Below, piece after piece: positions 47,379-55,061 of a stretch of 64,000 bases of DNA. The position numbers were made by a program, and so were the translations under genes. Position 1 is the first letter of the stretch, and the number at the start of each line of letters is the position of its first letter. Under the pieces are notes generated by a model, which saw only the letters and a program-made list of their open reading frames with translations, searched no databases and had not been told where the DNA came from. The DNA is from Mycolicibacterium moriokaense (lineage in GTDB: Bacteria; Actinomycetota; Actinomycetes; Mycobacteriales; Mycobacteriaceae), in contig NZ_QQBJ01000005.1 in the NCBI RefSeq assembly GCF_003347205.1, positions 1 through 64,000 on the forward strand. The letters run 5' to 3'.

Positions 47379-47927
47379 CGTTACGCGCCCCATCGGGGCC
47401 GGTACCGGCGCCCGTAGCCGGCGTTGAGTTCGGCGACCACGAATTCCTGCAGGTCAACGGGTGCGCCCAGTGCTGCGCGCGGGAAACTGGTCGCGTCTGG
47501 AAATGATTTGCCATGACATATCTCGCGATTGTCCGTTGCTGATGCCGGGTGCTGCGGAGCTAGCTCTCCGCAATCTCGGCTAACACATCTAATAGTATTG
47601 CTAGATCCGCAGGATTCTGCAGATAGTGACGTCATCGTAAATTCATATTCGCTTGCGCAGCCGCGATCTATGCCAGCCATAATACGCGTTGTACTGCCGA
47701 TATGCTGATTACGCCACGCGTGTCGTTCCAATTGTGGGATGCGCCACTTAAGGTTCTGCCAAGAACTTTGCTAGATTCGCCTTGCGATGCAAAAGTACGA
47801 GTGGTAGCTTCCATAAATCATGCGGGGCCTTGCGATCGTGTCGAGTAAACAGCAAAGTCACAGAAATTTGCGTGACCGTCGAAACCGCTGTTCCAAGGCG
47901 GTAGCCGCCAAGCGAAAGGGGGAGACC
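47379..47927. other. AT-richer junction between steroid and polysaccharide loci
   Basis: These 549 bases hold no supported intact gene and are visibly AT-richer than either side. Directly after ltp2 lies the palindrome CCGGTACCGG within GC-rich arms, a possible transcript end without a U-tract. A short GC-rich minus-strand stretch (about 47384-47490, ending in TAA at 47381) reads PVDLQEFVVAELNAGYGRRY, which looks like the C-terminus of a lost gene. A hairpin TGCGGAG...CTCCGCA is at 47553-47572. A weak promoter candidate is TTGCGC (47653) with CATAAT (47678), 19 bp apart, facing the polysaccharide genes. Confidence 0.5.
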
Positions 47928-48083
47928 GTGCCGAAGTTGTGCACGCGCTCTTCGCTCAACCGGCGGGATCTGGCCAACCGCGTCGTCCGCTCACGGCGCG
48001 TTTCGGAAGCCGGCGGAGTCGGCGCACCCCTCGTCGACTCCGCCGGTTCTGATCCTTCCGCCAACCTTGAGAAGCGGGGCTAG
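47928..48083 (+). CDS. Possible 51-residue basic peptide upstream of sugar-phosphate transferase
   Basis: GTG at 47928 is preceded by AAAGGGGGAG, one of the strongest ribosome sites in the window, and the frame runs 51 codons to a TAG 3 bp before the next ATG. The product is basic at the start (KLCTRSSLNRRDLANRVVRS) and has no membrane segment or known domain. It may be a leader peptide or small regulator co-translated with the initiating transferase. The alternative is that the ribosome site is incidental. Confidence 0.4.
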   Translation: MPKLCTRSSLNRRDLANRVVRSRRVSEAGGVGAPLVDSAGSDPSANLEKRG

Positions 48084-48086
48084 GCA

Positions 48087-49634
48087 ATGGTCCTTCAACA
48101 GGGCAACAGTCCTCTACTGGACACTTCGGAGGGCACGGCGACCTTGCGCCGCGCCGGGCTCACGGTGGTCCGGCCACCCGCGGTCGAGCAGCATCCGAAG
48201 CCCTTGGGCCATTCGAGTTGGGAACGGCGATACGCCACCTACCTGCTGGTCAGCGACACCGTCGTGGTCTGCCTCGCGGTGCTGCTGGCGCAGTATGCGC
48301 GGTTCGGTAGCACCCCGGGCGCGGACGGTCTGGTGAGTCACCACGAGACGGCGTACTCGGCGGTCCTGATCGCCATCTGGCTGGCCGGACTCGCCGGCCT
48401 TCGCACCCGCTCACCGAAGTACATCGGTGCGGGGATCGAGGAGTATCGGCGCGTCGTCGCAGCGTCGTTCTGGACCTTCGGTGCGGTGGCGATCGCCGAA
48501 CTGCTCATGAAGCTCGAAGTCTCGCGGGGCTATCTCGCGGTGGCGCTTCCGGTCGGGATCCTCGGCCTGCTTCTGACCCGATGGCAGTGGCGCGGCTACG
48601 TGGTGCGGCAGCGGCGGGCGGGCAACTACCAAACTTCTGTGTTGGCGATCGGCGACAGGGACGCGGTCGCGAACCTTGCCGACGAGTTGACCAGCAGCGC
48701 CGATCACGGCTACCGCGTCGTGGGCATCGCGATTCCCGGTTACGGGGCGCCGCGCGGAGAACATCTCACGGTCAACGGGGCGCGGATCCCCGTCATCGGC
48801 GGCGAAGGCGACGTACTCGAGGCCATTCGGAGCCGCGGTGCGGACAAGGTCGCGATCGCGGGCACGGATCACTTCGGCGTCAAAGGCATCCGCAGGCTCA
48901 TCTGGGAGCTGGAGCCGATGGGCGTCGAGCTGGTGGTCTCGCCGGGAGTCATGGACGTCGCGCGGTCGCGGTTGGCGATGCGGCCGATCGCGGGGCTGCC
49001 GCTTCTGTACATCGACAAACCGCAGTATCAGGGCACCAAGCGCTTCCAGAAGCGGGCGTTCGACTTCACCTTCGCGCTGGCTGCGCTGACCGTCTCGCTG
49101 CCGCTGCTGCTGGCTGCCGGCATCGCGGTCAAGCTGACCAGCAAGGGCCCGGTTTTCTACAAGGCCGAGCGCATCGGCATGGACGGCAAGCCGTTCATGA
49201 TGCTCAAGTTCCGCACCATGGTCGAGGACGCCGACCGAGAACTGCAGAACCTGTTGTCCGCCAACGAGAGCGACGGGCTGCTGTTCAAGATCAGAAACGA
49301 TCCCCGCATCACATCCGTGGGCCGGGTGTTGCGGCGGTTCAGCATCGACGAACTACCGCAGTTCATCAATGTGCTGCGGCAGGAGATGAGCGTCGTCGGT
49401 CCTCGACCGCCGCTGGGGCGCGAGGTGGAAGCCTACGACGACGACCTGCAGCGGCGGCTTCTGGTGAAGCCCGGCGTCACGGGTCTGTGGCAGGTCAGCG
49501 GCCGGTCAGATCTGCCGTGGGACAGGGCTGTTCGGCTGGACCTGTCCTATGTCGACAACTGGTCGATGGTCGGCGACATGGTGATCATCGCCAAGACTCT
49601 GCGGGCGGTCGTCGAGCGCCGAGGCGCGTACTGA
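48087..49634 (+). CDS. Polyprenyl-phosphate sugar-1-phosphate transferase (WbaP/CpsE type)
   Basis: Initiating enzyme of polysaccharide synthesis, 515 residues. N-terminal half: about four membrane helices (from about residue 50) and a CoA-binding-like middle domain with LAIGDRDAVANLADEL. C-terminal bacterial sugar transferase domain (from about 320): KRAFDFTFALAALTVSLPLL, GPVFYKAERIGMDGKPFMML, KFRTMVEDAD, FSIDELPQFINVLRQEMSVV, GPRPPL and KPGVTGLWQVSGRSDLPW. It loads a hexose-1-phosphate onto undecaprenyl/decaprenyl phosphate at the inner membrane face. First clear gene of the locus. Confidence 0.92.
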   Translation: MVLQQGNSPLLDTSEGTATLRRAGLTVVRPPAVEQHPKPLGHSSWERRYATYLLVSDTVVVCLAVLLAQYARFGSTPGADGLVSHHETAYSAVLIAIWLAGLAGLRTRSPKYIGAGIEEYRRVVAASFWTFGAVAIAELLMKLEVSRGYLAVALPVGILGLLLTRWQWRGYVVRQRRAGNYQTSVLAIGDRDAVANLADELTSSADHGYRVVGIAIPGYGAPRGEHLTVNGARIPVIGGEGDVLEAIRSRGADKVAIAGTDHFGVKGIRRLIWELEPMGVELVVSPGVMDVARSRLAMRPIAGLPLLYIDKPQYQGTKRFQKRAFDFTFALAALTVSLPLLLAAGIAVKLTSKGPVFYKAERIGMDGKPFMMLKFRTMVEDADRELQNLLSANESDGLLFKIRNDPRITSVGRVLRRFSIDELPQFINVLRQEMSVVGPRPPLGREVEAYDDDLQRRLLVKPGVTGLWQVSGRSDLPWDRAVRLDLSYVDNWSMVGDMVIIAKTLRAVVERRGAY

Positions 49635-49668
49635 GGCCTTCGAATGAAAACAGATAGGGGTATGACGC

Positions 49669-50916
49669 GTGCGGTGCAGACTGTGTAATTCGATTCGCCT
49701 GGTGAGCGTCCTGGACCTGGGCGCCACCCCGCCGTGTGAATCCTTCCTTGCCGCCGACCAGTTGGACCGGCCCGAGCCGACGTTTCCCCTGCATTTGCGG
49801 TTGTGCGAGGACTGCCTGCTGCTGCAGATCCCGGCGCTGATCACGCCCGAGGACACCTTCACCGAATACGCATACTTCTCCTCCTACTCCGACAGCTGGG
49901 TCAGCCACGCCGAAGCCTTCGTCTGCGGCGCCGCGGAAAGGCTTGACCTGGACGCTGATTCGTTCGTCGTCGAGGTGGCCAGCAACGACGGCTACCTGCT
50001 GCAGTACGCCGTCGCCAGGGGCATACCGTGTCTCGGCATCGAACCGTCGGTGAACGTCGGTGACGCAGCGCGGCGGCGGGGCGTGCCGACCGACACTTCG
50101 TTCCTGGACGAGCAGAAGGCCGACGCGGTACGGGCCGAGCACGGTCCGGCCGACCTGGTGGTGGCCAACAACGTCTATGCCCACATTCCCGACCTGCTCG
50201 GCTTCACCCGCGCGCTGCGCGGGTTGATGGCCGACGACGGCTGGCTCAGTATCGAGGTCCACCACGCGCTCAACCTGGTCGGCCTGGGGCAGTTCGACTC
50301 GATCTATCACGAGCATTTCCAGTACTACACAGTGCTTTCCGCAACCCGTGCGCTGGCAACCGCAGGCCTCACGGTCGTCGATGTCGAACTGTTGCCCACC
50401 CACGGCGGAAGCATCAGGCTCTGGGCGCGCCCGGAACCCGCGGCCCAGGCCCCGAGCGCTCGTGTCGACGAGGTGCTGCGGATGGAGCGGGAAGCCGGAT
50501 TGCACCACGTCGCCGGCTATCTGCATCTGCGCCGCCGTACCGAGGCCATCAGGCACGCGCTGCTGCGCTTCCTGCTCGACTGCCGGGCCGAGGGCAAGCG
50601 GGTCGTCGGCTACGGGGCACCCGGCAAGGGCAACACGCTGCTGAACTACTGCGGCATCCGCAGTGATCTGCTCGAGTACACCGTCGACCGAAATCCGTAC
50701 AAACACGGACGCTTCACGCCGGGAACCCGGATTCCGATCTACGAGACGGCGCAGATCGAGAGAGACAGGCCCGACGTCGTCCTGGCGCTGCCGTGGAACC
50801 TCGAGGCCGAACTGACCGAGCAGCTGGCCTACATCGCGGAATGGGACGGCAAACTGGTCTTCCCGCTGCCGACGCTGCACGTCGCCACACCGACTCTCGC
50901 AACCAACCGGAGGTAA
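49669..50916 (+). CDS. NDP-hexose C-methyltransferase family protein
   Basis: Three-part methyltransferase of 415 residues. N-terminal zinc-binding domain with MRCRLCNS and LRLCEDCLLLQ cysteine pairs, a central SAM domain with FVVEVASNDGYLLQYAV, then YHEHFQYYT, and a C-terminal domain with VGYGAPGKGNTLLNYCGI and RPDVVLALPWN. The YHEH motif supplies the catalytic Tyr, Glu and His known from TcaB9-type 3-C-methyltransferases of dTDP-ketosugars, so this copy should be active. GTG start at 49669. It would make a branched sugar for the polymer. Confidence 0.87.
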   Translation: MRCRLCNSIRLVSVLDLGATPPCESFLAADQLDRPEPTFPLHLRLCEDCLLLQIPALITPEDTFTEYAYFSSYSDSWVSHAEAFVCGAAERLDLDADSFVVEVASNDGYLLQYAVARGIPCLGIEPSVNVGDAARRRGVPTDTSFLDEQKADAVRAEHGPADLVVANNVYAHIPDLLGFTRALRGLMADDGWLSIEVHHALNLVGLGQFDSIYHEHFQYYTVLSATRALATAGLTVVDVELLPTHGGSIRLWARPEPAAQAPSARVDEVLRMEREAGLHHVAGYLHLRRRTEAIRHALLRFLLDCRAEGKRVVGYGAPGKGNTLLNYCGIRSDLLEYTVDRNPYKHGRFTPGTRIPIYETAQIERDRPDVVLALPWNLEAELTEQLAYIAEWDGKLVFPLPTLHVATPTLATNRR

Positions 50917-50918
50917 TC

Positions 50919-51716
50919 ATGAAGGTCGTTCTGTTCTGCGGCGGTTATGGGATGCGAATGCGCAACAGCCGCGAGGACGAAGTTCCCAAACCGATGCAGA
51001 TGGTGGGGCCGCGGCCGCTCATCTGGCACGTCATGCGCTACTACGCGCACTTCGGTCACAAGGAGTTCGTGCTGTGCCTGGGCTACGGCGCGTCCCACAT
51101 CAAGGACTTCTTCCTGACCTACGAGGAGACCGCGTCGAACGACTTCGTCATGCGCGACGGCCGTGTCGAACTGATGGACACCGACATCAGGGACTGGTCC
51201 ATCACGTTCGTCGACACCGGCCTGGAATCTCCCATCGGAGAACGGCTTCGGCGGGTCCGCAAGCATCTGGAGGGTGAGCAGTACTTCCTGGCCAACTACG
51301 CCGACGTGCTGACCGACGCTCCGCTGGACCATATGATCGAGGCCTTCCACCGCAGCGGCGCCAAGGCGTCGATGATGATCGTGCCGCCGCAGTCGTCGTT
51401 TCACTGCGTCGACGTCACCGAGACGGGCGAAGTGAAGGACATCATGGCGGTCTCCAAGCTTCCGGTGTGGGAGAACGGCGGCTTCTTCGTGCTGTCGGAG
51501 GACATCTTCGAACTTCTTCCTCCCGGCGGAGACCTGGTCGCCGATGTCTGCGGCACGCTGGCGGGCGAGGGCAAACTCTTCGGCTACCGCTACCAGGGCT
51601 TCTGGAAGCCCGCCGACACGTACAAGGAGAGGGCGGAACTCGACGCGCGGTACCACAACGGTGAACGGCCGTGGATGTTGTGGGACCACCCGACCGATGC
51701 CGTCAGCACCGCCTGA
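50919..51716 (+). CDS. Sugar-1-phosphate nucleotidyltransferase (RfbF-like)
   Basis: Nucleotidyltransferase of 265 residues. FCGGYGMRMRNSREDEVPKP is the nucleotide-binding loop, PLIWHVMRYYAHFGHKEFVL and GYGASHIKDFFLTYEE match glucose-1-phosphate cytidylyltransferases, and GFWKPADTYKER is the late motif. The likely product is CDP-glucose or a similar activated sugar. GAGG ribosome site; ATG 2 bp after the methyltransferase stop. No CDP-glucose 4,6-dehydratase of obvious type is adjacent except the epimerase/dehydratase gene two positions on. Confidence 0.85.
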   Translation: MKVVLFCGGYGMRMRNSREDEVPKPMQMVGPRPLIWHVMRYYAHFGHKEFVLCLGYGASHIKDFFLTYEETASNDFVMRDGRVELMDTDIRDWSITFVDTGLESPIGERLRRVRKHLEGEQYFLANYADVLTDAPLDHMIEAFHRSGAKASMMIVPPQSSFHCVDVTETGEVKDIMAVSKLPVWENGGFFVLSEDIFELLPPGGDLVADVCGTLAGEGKLFGYRYQGFWKPADTYKERAELDARYHNGERPWMLWDHPTDAVSTA

Positions 51717-52402
51717 TGATCTCGCTGTTCGCCGGCGACATCACTGAAATCGCAGTCGTCGGAGCGCATTGCGATGATATCGCCATCGGGATGGGCGGCA
51801 CCCTGCTGTCGCTCGCGACGGCCCACCCCGGCTTGCGCGTCCGTGCCCTGGTGCTCGCGGGAGGCGGGACCGAACGCGAGGCCGAGGAGCGCGACGCACT
51901 GTGCGCCTTCAGTCCCGGAGCCGATGTGACGCTCACCGTGCTGGACGGTCGAGACGGCCGCGCTCCGGCGAACTGGGATCTGATCAAGGATCAGCTCAGC
52001 GACTTTCGCGAGTCGTGTGACCCGCAGGTGGTGTTCGGTCCGCAGCGCGACGACGCGCATCAGGACCATCGGCTGCTCGCCAAGTTGTTGCCGACGGAAT
52101 TCCGCAACCACCTCATCGTCGGCTACGAGATCCTGAAATGGGAAGCCGACACCATCCGCCCCAACGTCTTTCATCCGCTGGACACATCTGTGGCCGAGGA
52201 GAAGGCGCGGCTGCTGCTCAAGCACTACCCCTCGCAGGTGGCCCACGACTGGTTCGACGAGGCCGCGTTCCTCGGGCTGTCCAGGCTGCGTGGCGTGCAG
52301 TGCCGCAGCCAACACGCCGAAGGTTTTGTTCTCGAGAAGGCGAACATCGCATTCGGGCGCTGCCTCGGCGCCGACACGACAGCGCGGAAGGACAGCAGAT
52401 GA
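51716..52402 (+). CDS. PIG-L family deacetylase
   Basis: LmbE/PIG-L-type zinc hydrolase of 228 residues. The first metal motif is VGAHCDDIAIGMGGTLLSLA (canonical PHPDDE has become HCDDI), and the second is DAHQDHRLLAKLL. PIG-L enzymes remove N-acetyl from amino sugars. In sugar clusters of actinobacteria AHCDDI(E)IG variants are frequent. TGATG overlap with the nucleotidyltransferase gene and ATGA overlap with the epimerase gene. It probably de-N-acetylates a sugar intermediate. Confidence 0.82.
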   Translation: MISLFAGDITEIAVVGAHCDDIAIGMGGTLLSLATAHPGLRVRALVLAGGGTEREAEERDALCAFSPGADVTLTVLDGRDGRAPANWDLIKDQLSDFRESCDPQVVFGPQRDDAHQDHRLLAKLLPTEFRNHLIVGYEILKWEADTIRPNVFHPLDTSVAEEKARLLLKHYPSQVAHDWFDEAAFLGLSRLRGVQCRSQHAEGFVLEKANIAFGRCLGADTTARKDSR

Positions 52403-53427
52403 GGGTTCTGATCACCGGCCACCAGGGTTATCTCGGCACGGTCATGGTCCCCGTGATGGCGGCCGCCGGGCACGACGTCGTGGGCCTGGACGCGGGGTTC
52501 TTCGAGGATTGCGTGCTGGGGCCGTTTCCCGCGGACCCGCCCACCCTGCGGATGGACCTGCGCGACGTCACGGTGTCCGACCTGAGCGGCTTCGATGCGG
52601 TCGTGCATCTGGCGGCACTGTCGAATGATCCGCTCGGCGCACTGGCGCCCCGGATCACCTATGACATCAACCATTTCGCATCTGTTCGGCTGGCTGAGCT
52701 GGCCAAGGATGCCGGCGTCAGCCGCTTCCTGTATGCGTCGACGTGTTCGGTCTACGGATCGGCCGGCGACGACCTGGTGGCCGAGGACGCGCCCCTGCGG
52801 CCGCTGACACCCTATGCGGAGAGCAAAGTTCGCGTCGAGGACGATGTCGCGGCGATAGCTGACGAAGCCTTTTCGCCGGTATTCCTGCGCAATGCAACGG
52901 CATTCGGCTTCTCGCCGCGCCTGCGCGCCGACATCGTGCTCAACAACCTGGTCGGCCACGCGGTGCTCACCGGCAAGGTCCGGGTGCTCTCGGACGGCAC
53001 GCCGTGGCGGCCCCTCGTCCACGCGCGAGACATCGCCGCGGCGTTCCTCACCGCTCTGGAGGCCCCGCAGGACAAGGTGCACTGCCGTGCCTACAACGTG
53101 GGCACCGAAGCCAACAACCTCAGCGTCGCGGGCATCGCGCAGGCGGTCGTCGACGTGGTCCCCGGGGCGGAACTGCTGATCACCGGCGAGTCCGGCCCCG
53201 ACCCCCGGTCCTACCGCGTGGACTTCTCCGCGTTCCGCGACGCGCTCGGCTTCGAGGCGGCATGGTCGATACCCGACGGAGCGGCCGAACTTTACCGTGA
53301 GTACACGTCGGCGGGCCTGTCCGCTGACGACTTCGCCAACAGGTTCACGCGGCTTCCGCAGCTGGAAAGCCTTCGCGCCCAGGGTGTTCTCGACGCTTCG
53401 ATGCGCAGGATCACGACAGATGTGTGA
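52399..53427 (+). CDS. NAD-dependent sugar epimerase/dehydratase
   Basis: Extended SDR of 342 residues. Cofactor loop VLITGHQGYLGTVMV (a GxxGYLG form), VVHLAALSNDPLG, Ser in YASTCSVYGS, and catalytic YAESK at about 138-142. The substrate end carries RPLVHARDIAAAF and NVGTEANNLSVAGIA. Works on an NDP-sugar, as 4-epimerase, 4,6-dehydratase or ketoreductase; the sequence does not say which. The 3' end overlaps the convergent RmlC-like gene by 17 bp. Confidence 0.85.
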   Translation: MRVLITGHQGYLGTVMVPVMAAAGHDVVGLDAGFFEDCVLGPFPADPPTLRMDLRDVTVSDLSGFDAVVHLAALSNDPLGALAPRITYDINHFASVRLAELAKDAGVSRFLYASTCSVYGSAGDDLVAEDAPLRPLTPYAESKVRVEDDVAAIADEAFSPVFLRNATAFGFSPRLRADIVLNNLVGHAVLTGKVRVLSDGTPWRPLVHARDIAAAFLTALEAPQDKVHCRAYNVGTEANNLSVAGIAQAVVDVVPGAELLITGESGPDPRSYRVDFSAFRDALGFEAAWSIPDGAAELYREYTSAGLSADDFANRFTRLPQLESLRAQGVLDASMRRITTDV

Positions 53428-53965
53428 GCAACTCGGCCCAGCTGCCCGCGTCGGCATCGCGGTTCGACACCACCGTCACCGGCAGTGGCCACTCGATGGC
53501 GAGCTCCGGATCGTCGTAGGCGACCGCTAGGTCCTCGGCGGGGTCATGAGGCCGATCGATCCGATAGCAGACGTCCGCCGTCGCGGAAAGCGCCTGGAAG
53601 CCGTGCAGGAACCCGGGCGGCACATAGAGATGGCGAAACTCGTTGTCGTCGAGCAGGAAAGTCTGGCGCCGGCCGAAGGTGGGCGATTGTCTGCGGATGT
53701 CGACCAGCACGTCGTGGATGGCGCCGTGCGCGCACCGCACCAGCTTGGCCTCGCCGCGCCCCGCGCGTCCGTGCATGCCTCGTATCACGCCCCGCGCCGA
53801 GCGCGACTGCGAGTCTTGGACAAACGACGCGGCGGTGCCCGGCCGGTCGAGGTGGTCGTCGAAGATGGTCGCGTCGAACGTGCGGGTGAACAGCCCACGG
53901 TCGTCGTGAAAAGGCTGGGGAGTCAAGATCAGAACGTCCGCCAGCTCGGTCGTGTCGATACGCAC
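53411..53965 (-). CDS. RmlC-like NDP-sugar 3,5-epimerase
   Basis: Cupin of 184 residues of the dTDP-4-dehydrorhamnose 3,5-epimerase family. Catalytic His is in ARGVIRGMHGR, followed by EAKLVRCAHGAIHDVLVDIR, and LYVPPGFLHGFQALS is present. In the loop CYRIDRPHDPAED the position that usually holds the general-acid Tyr appears to be His or Pro. It might therefore be a one-centre epimerase or an isomerase. GTG start; convergent to the epimerase gene and divergent from the second C-methyltransferase-like gene. Confidence 0.8.
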   Translation of the reverse strand: MRIDTTELADVLILTPQPFHDDRGLFTRTFDATIFDDHLDRPGTAASFVQDSQSRSARGVIRGMHGRAGRGEAKLVRCAHGAIHDVLVDIRRQSPTFGRRQTFLLDDNEFRHLYVPPGFLHGFQALSATADVCYRIDRPHDPAEDLAVAYDDPELAIEWPLPVTVVSNRDADAGSWAELLTHLS

Positions 53966-53979
53966 CAGGCCATGCTGTC

Positions 53980-55059
53980 ATGACGGCCTGCAGAGCATGT
54001 GGCGAAACCGGGCTGAGCCGGGTGCTCGATCTCGGGCTGGTCCCGGCGGCCGACCACTTTCCGTCGGCGAGCGACCCGGTCGCCGACGGCGAAGCGTCGC
54101 ACCCGTTGGCGATGGATTTGTGCGTCGTGTGCGGCCTCGCCCAGTTGGCCGACGACGACACGACCGCCGACGAACCGCGCGGCACGGAACCGCAGGCGTT
54201 GAAGGACCAGGCGGTGGCCGCCGTCGATGCCGTCGCCCGGTCGGGCTGGCTGCGGGGCTCGCGGGTCATCGAGTTCGGCAGCCCGCACGGTGGCACCTGG
54301 GTTCCGCTACTCACCGAGCGCGGTTACACGGTGGCCGACGCGCAGGCCGATATCGTGCTGGACTCGTTCGGCATCATGCACGAGCCCGACCAGCGGGCCG
54401 CGTTCGCACGGCGTGCGCAGGTCACGGCACCGGACGGGGTGCTGCTCATGCAGTTTCACTCGATCAGTGCGATCGTCGCCAACGGCCAGTGGAATGCCCT
54501 GCGGCACGGCCACTTCGCCTACTACTCGCTCATGACGTTGCAGTATCTGCTCGACCTGGCCGGCATGAGTATCGCGACTGTCTGGGGTTTCGACCTGTAC
54601 GGCGGAACCGTGCTGCTCGCCGCGGTGCACGGACGCGTTCGGCCCGACGACGCCGTCGGTCGGATGCTCGCCGAAGAGAAGGCGATGGGAGTAACGGATC
54701 CGGCCGTGGTCCGCTGCCTACAGCACCATGCCGACCGACACGTGGTCAGGCTGCGCAGCTGGCTGGAGGCCGAGGCCGATGCCGGTCGCCGCGTGCTGGC
54801 CTACGGCGCCGCGTCTCGGGCGGTCTCGTTGTTCAGCCGCGCCGGCCTCGATACGGGTGTGCTGCCTGCAGTCGCCGATGCCGCGCCCGCCAAACAAGGC
54901 CGACGAATGCCCGGCACCGACATTCCGATCGTGTCGCCGCAGGATCTCCTGGCGGCGAACCCGGATCGGGTGCTGCTGACATTGCCCGACCTGCTGCCCG
55001 AACTGCGCGCGGGCATGCCCGAACTGGACGGTCGATGGGTGGTCGACCGGGTGAACTGA
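53980..55059 (+). CDS. C-methyltransferase-like protein with lost catalytic residues
   Basis: Second, shorter relative (359 residues) of the 49669 gene. It keeps the zinc-domain cysteines (TACRACGE, LCVVCGLAQ), the C-terminal domain (VLAYGAASRAVSLFSRAG, RVLLTLPDLLPEL) and HGHFAYYSL. But the YHEH catalytic motif has become RHGH, and the SAM loop (VIEFGSPHGGTWVPLL) lacks the usual acidic residue after it. It may be inactive, act as a partner, or do different chemistry. ATG at 53980, 14 bp from the divergent RmlC-like gene. Confidence 0.8.
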   Translation: MTACRACGETGLSRVLDLGLVPAADHFPSASDPVADGEASHPLAMDLCVVCGLAQLADDDTTADEPRGTEPQALKDQAVAAVDAVARSGWLRGSRVIEFGSPHGGTWVPLLTERGYTVADAQADIVLDSFGIMHEPDQRAAFARRAQVTAPDGVLLMQFHSISAIVANGQWNALRHGHFAYYSLMTLQYLLDLAGMSIATVWGFDLYGGTVLLAAVHGRVRPDDAVGRMLAEEKAMGVTDPAVVRCLQHHADRHVVRLRSWLEAEADAGRRVLAYGAASRAVSLFSRAGLDTGVLPAVADAAPAKQGRRMPGTDIPIVSPQDLLAANPDRVLLTLPDLLPELRAGMPELDGRWVVDRVN

Positions 55060-55061
55060 GG

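Noticed and set aside
47553-47572. Hairpin TGCGGAG...CTCCGCA as terminator of the igr operon
   Set aside because: It lies about 175 bases after ltp2 and has no T-run on either side, so it does not meet the usual form of an intrinsic terminator.
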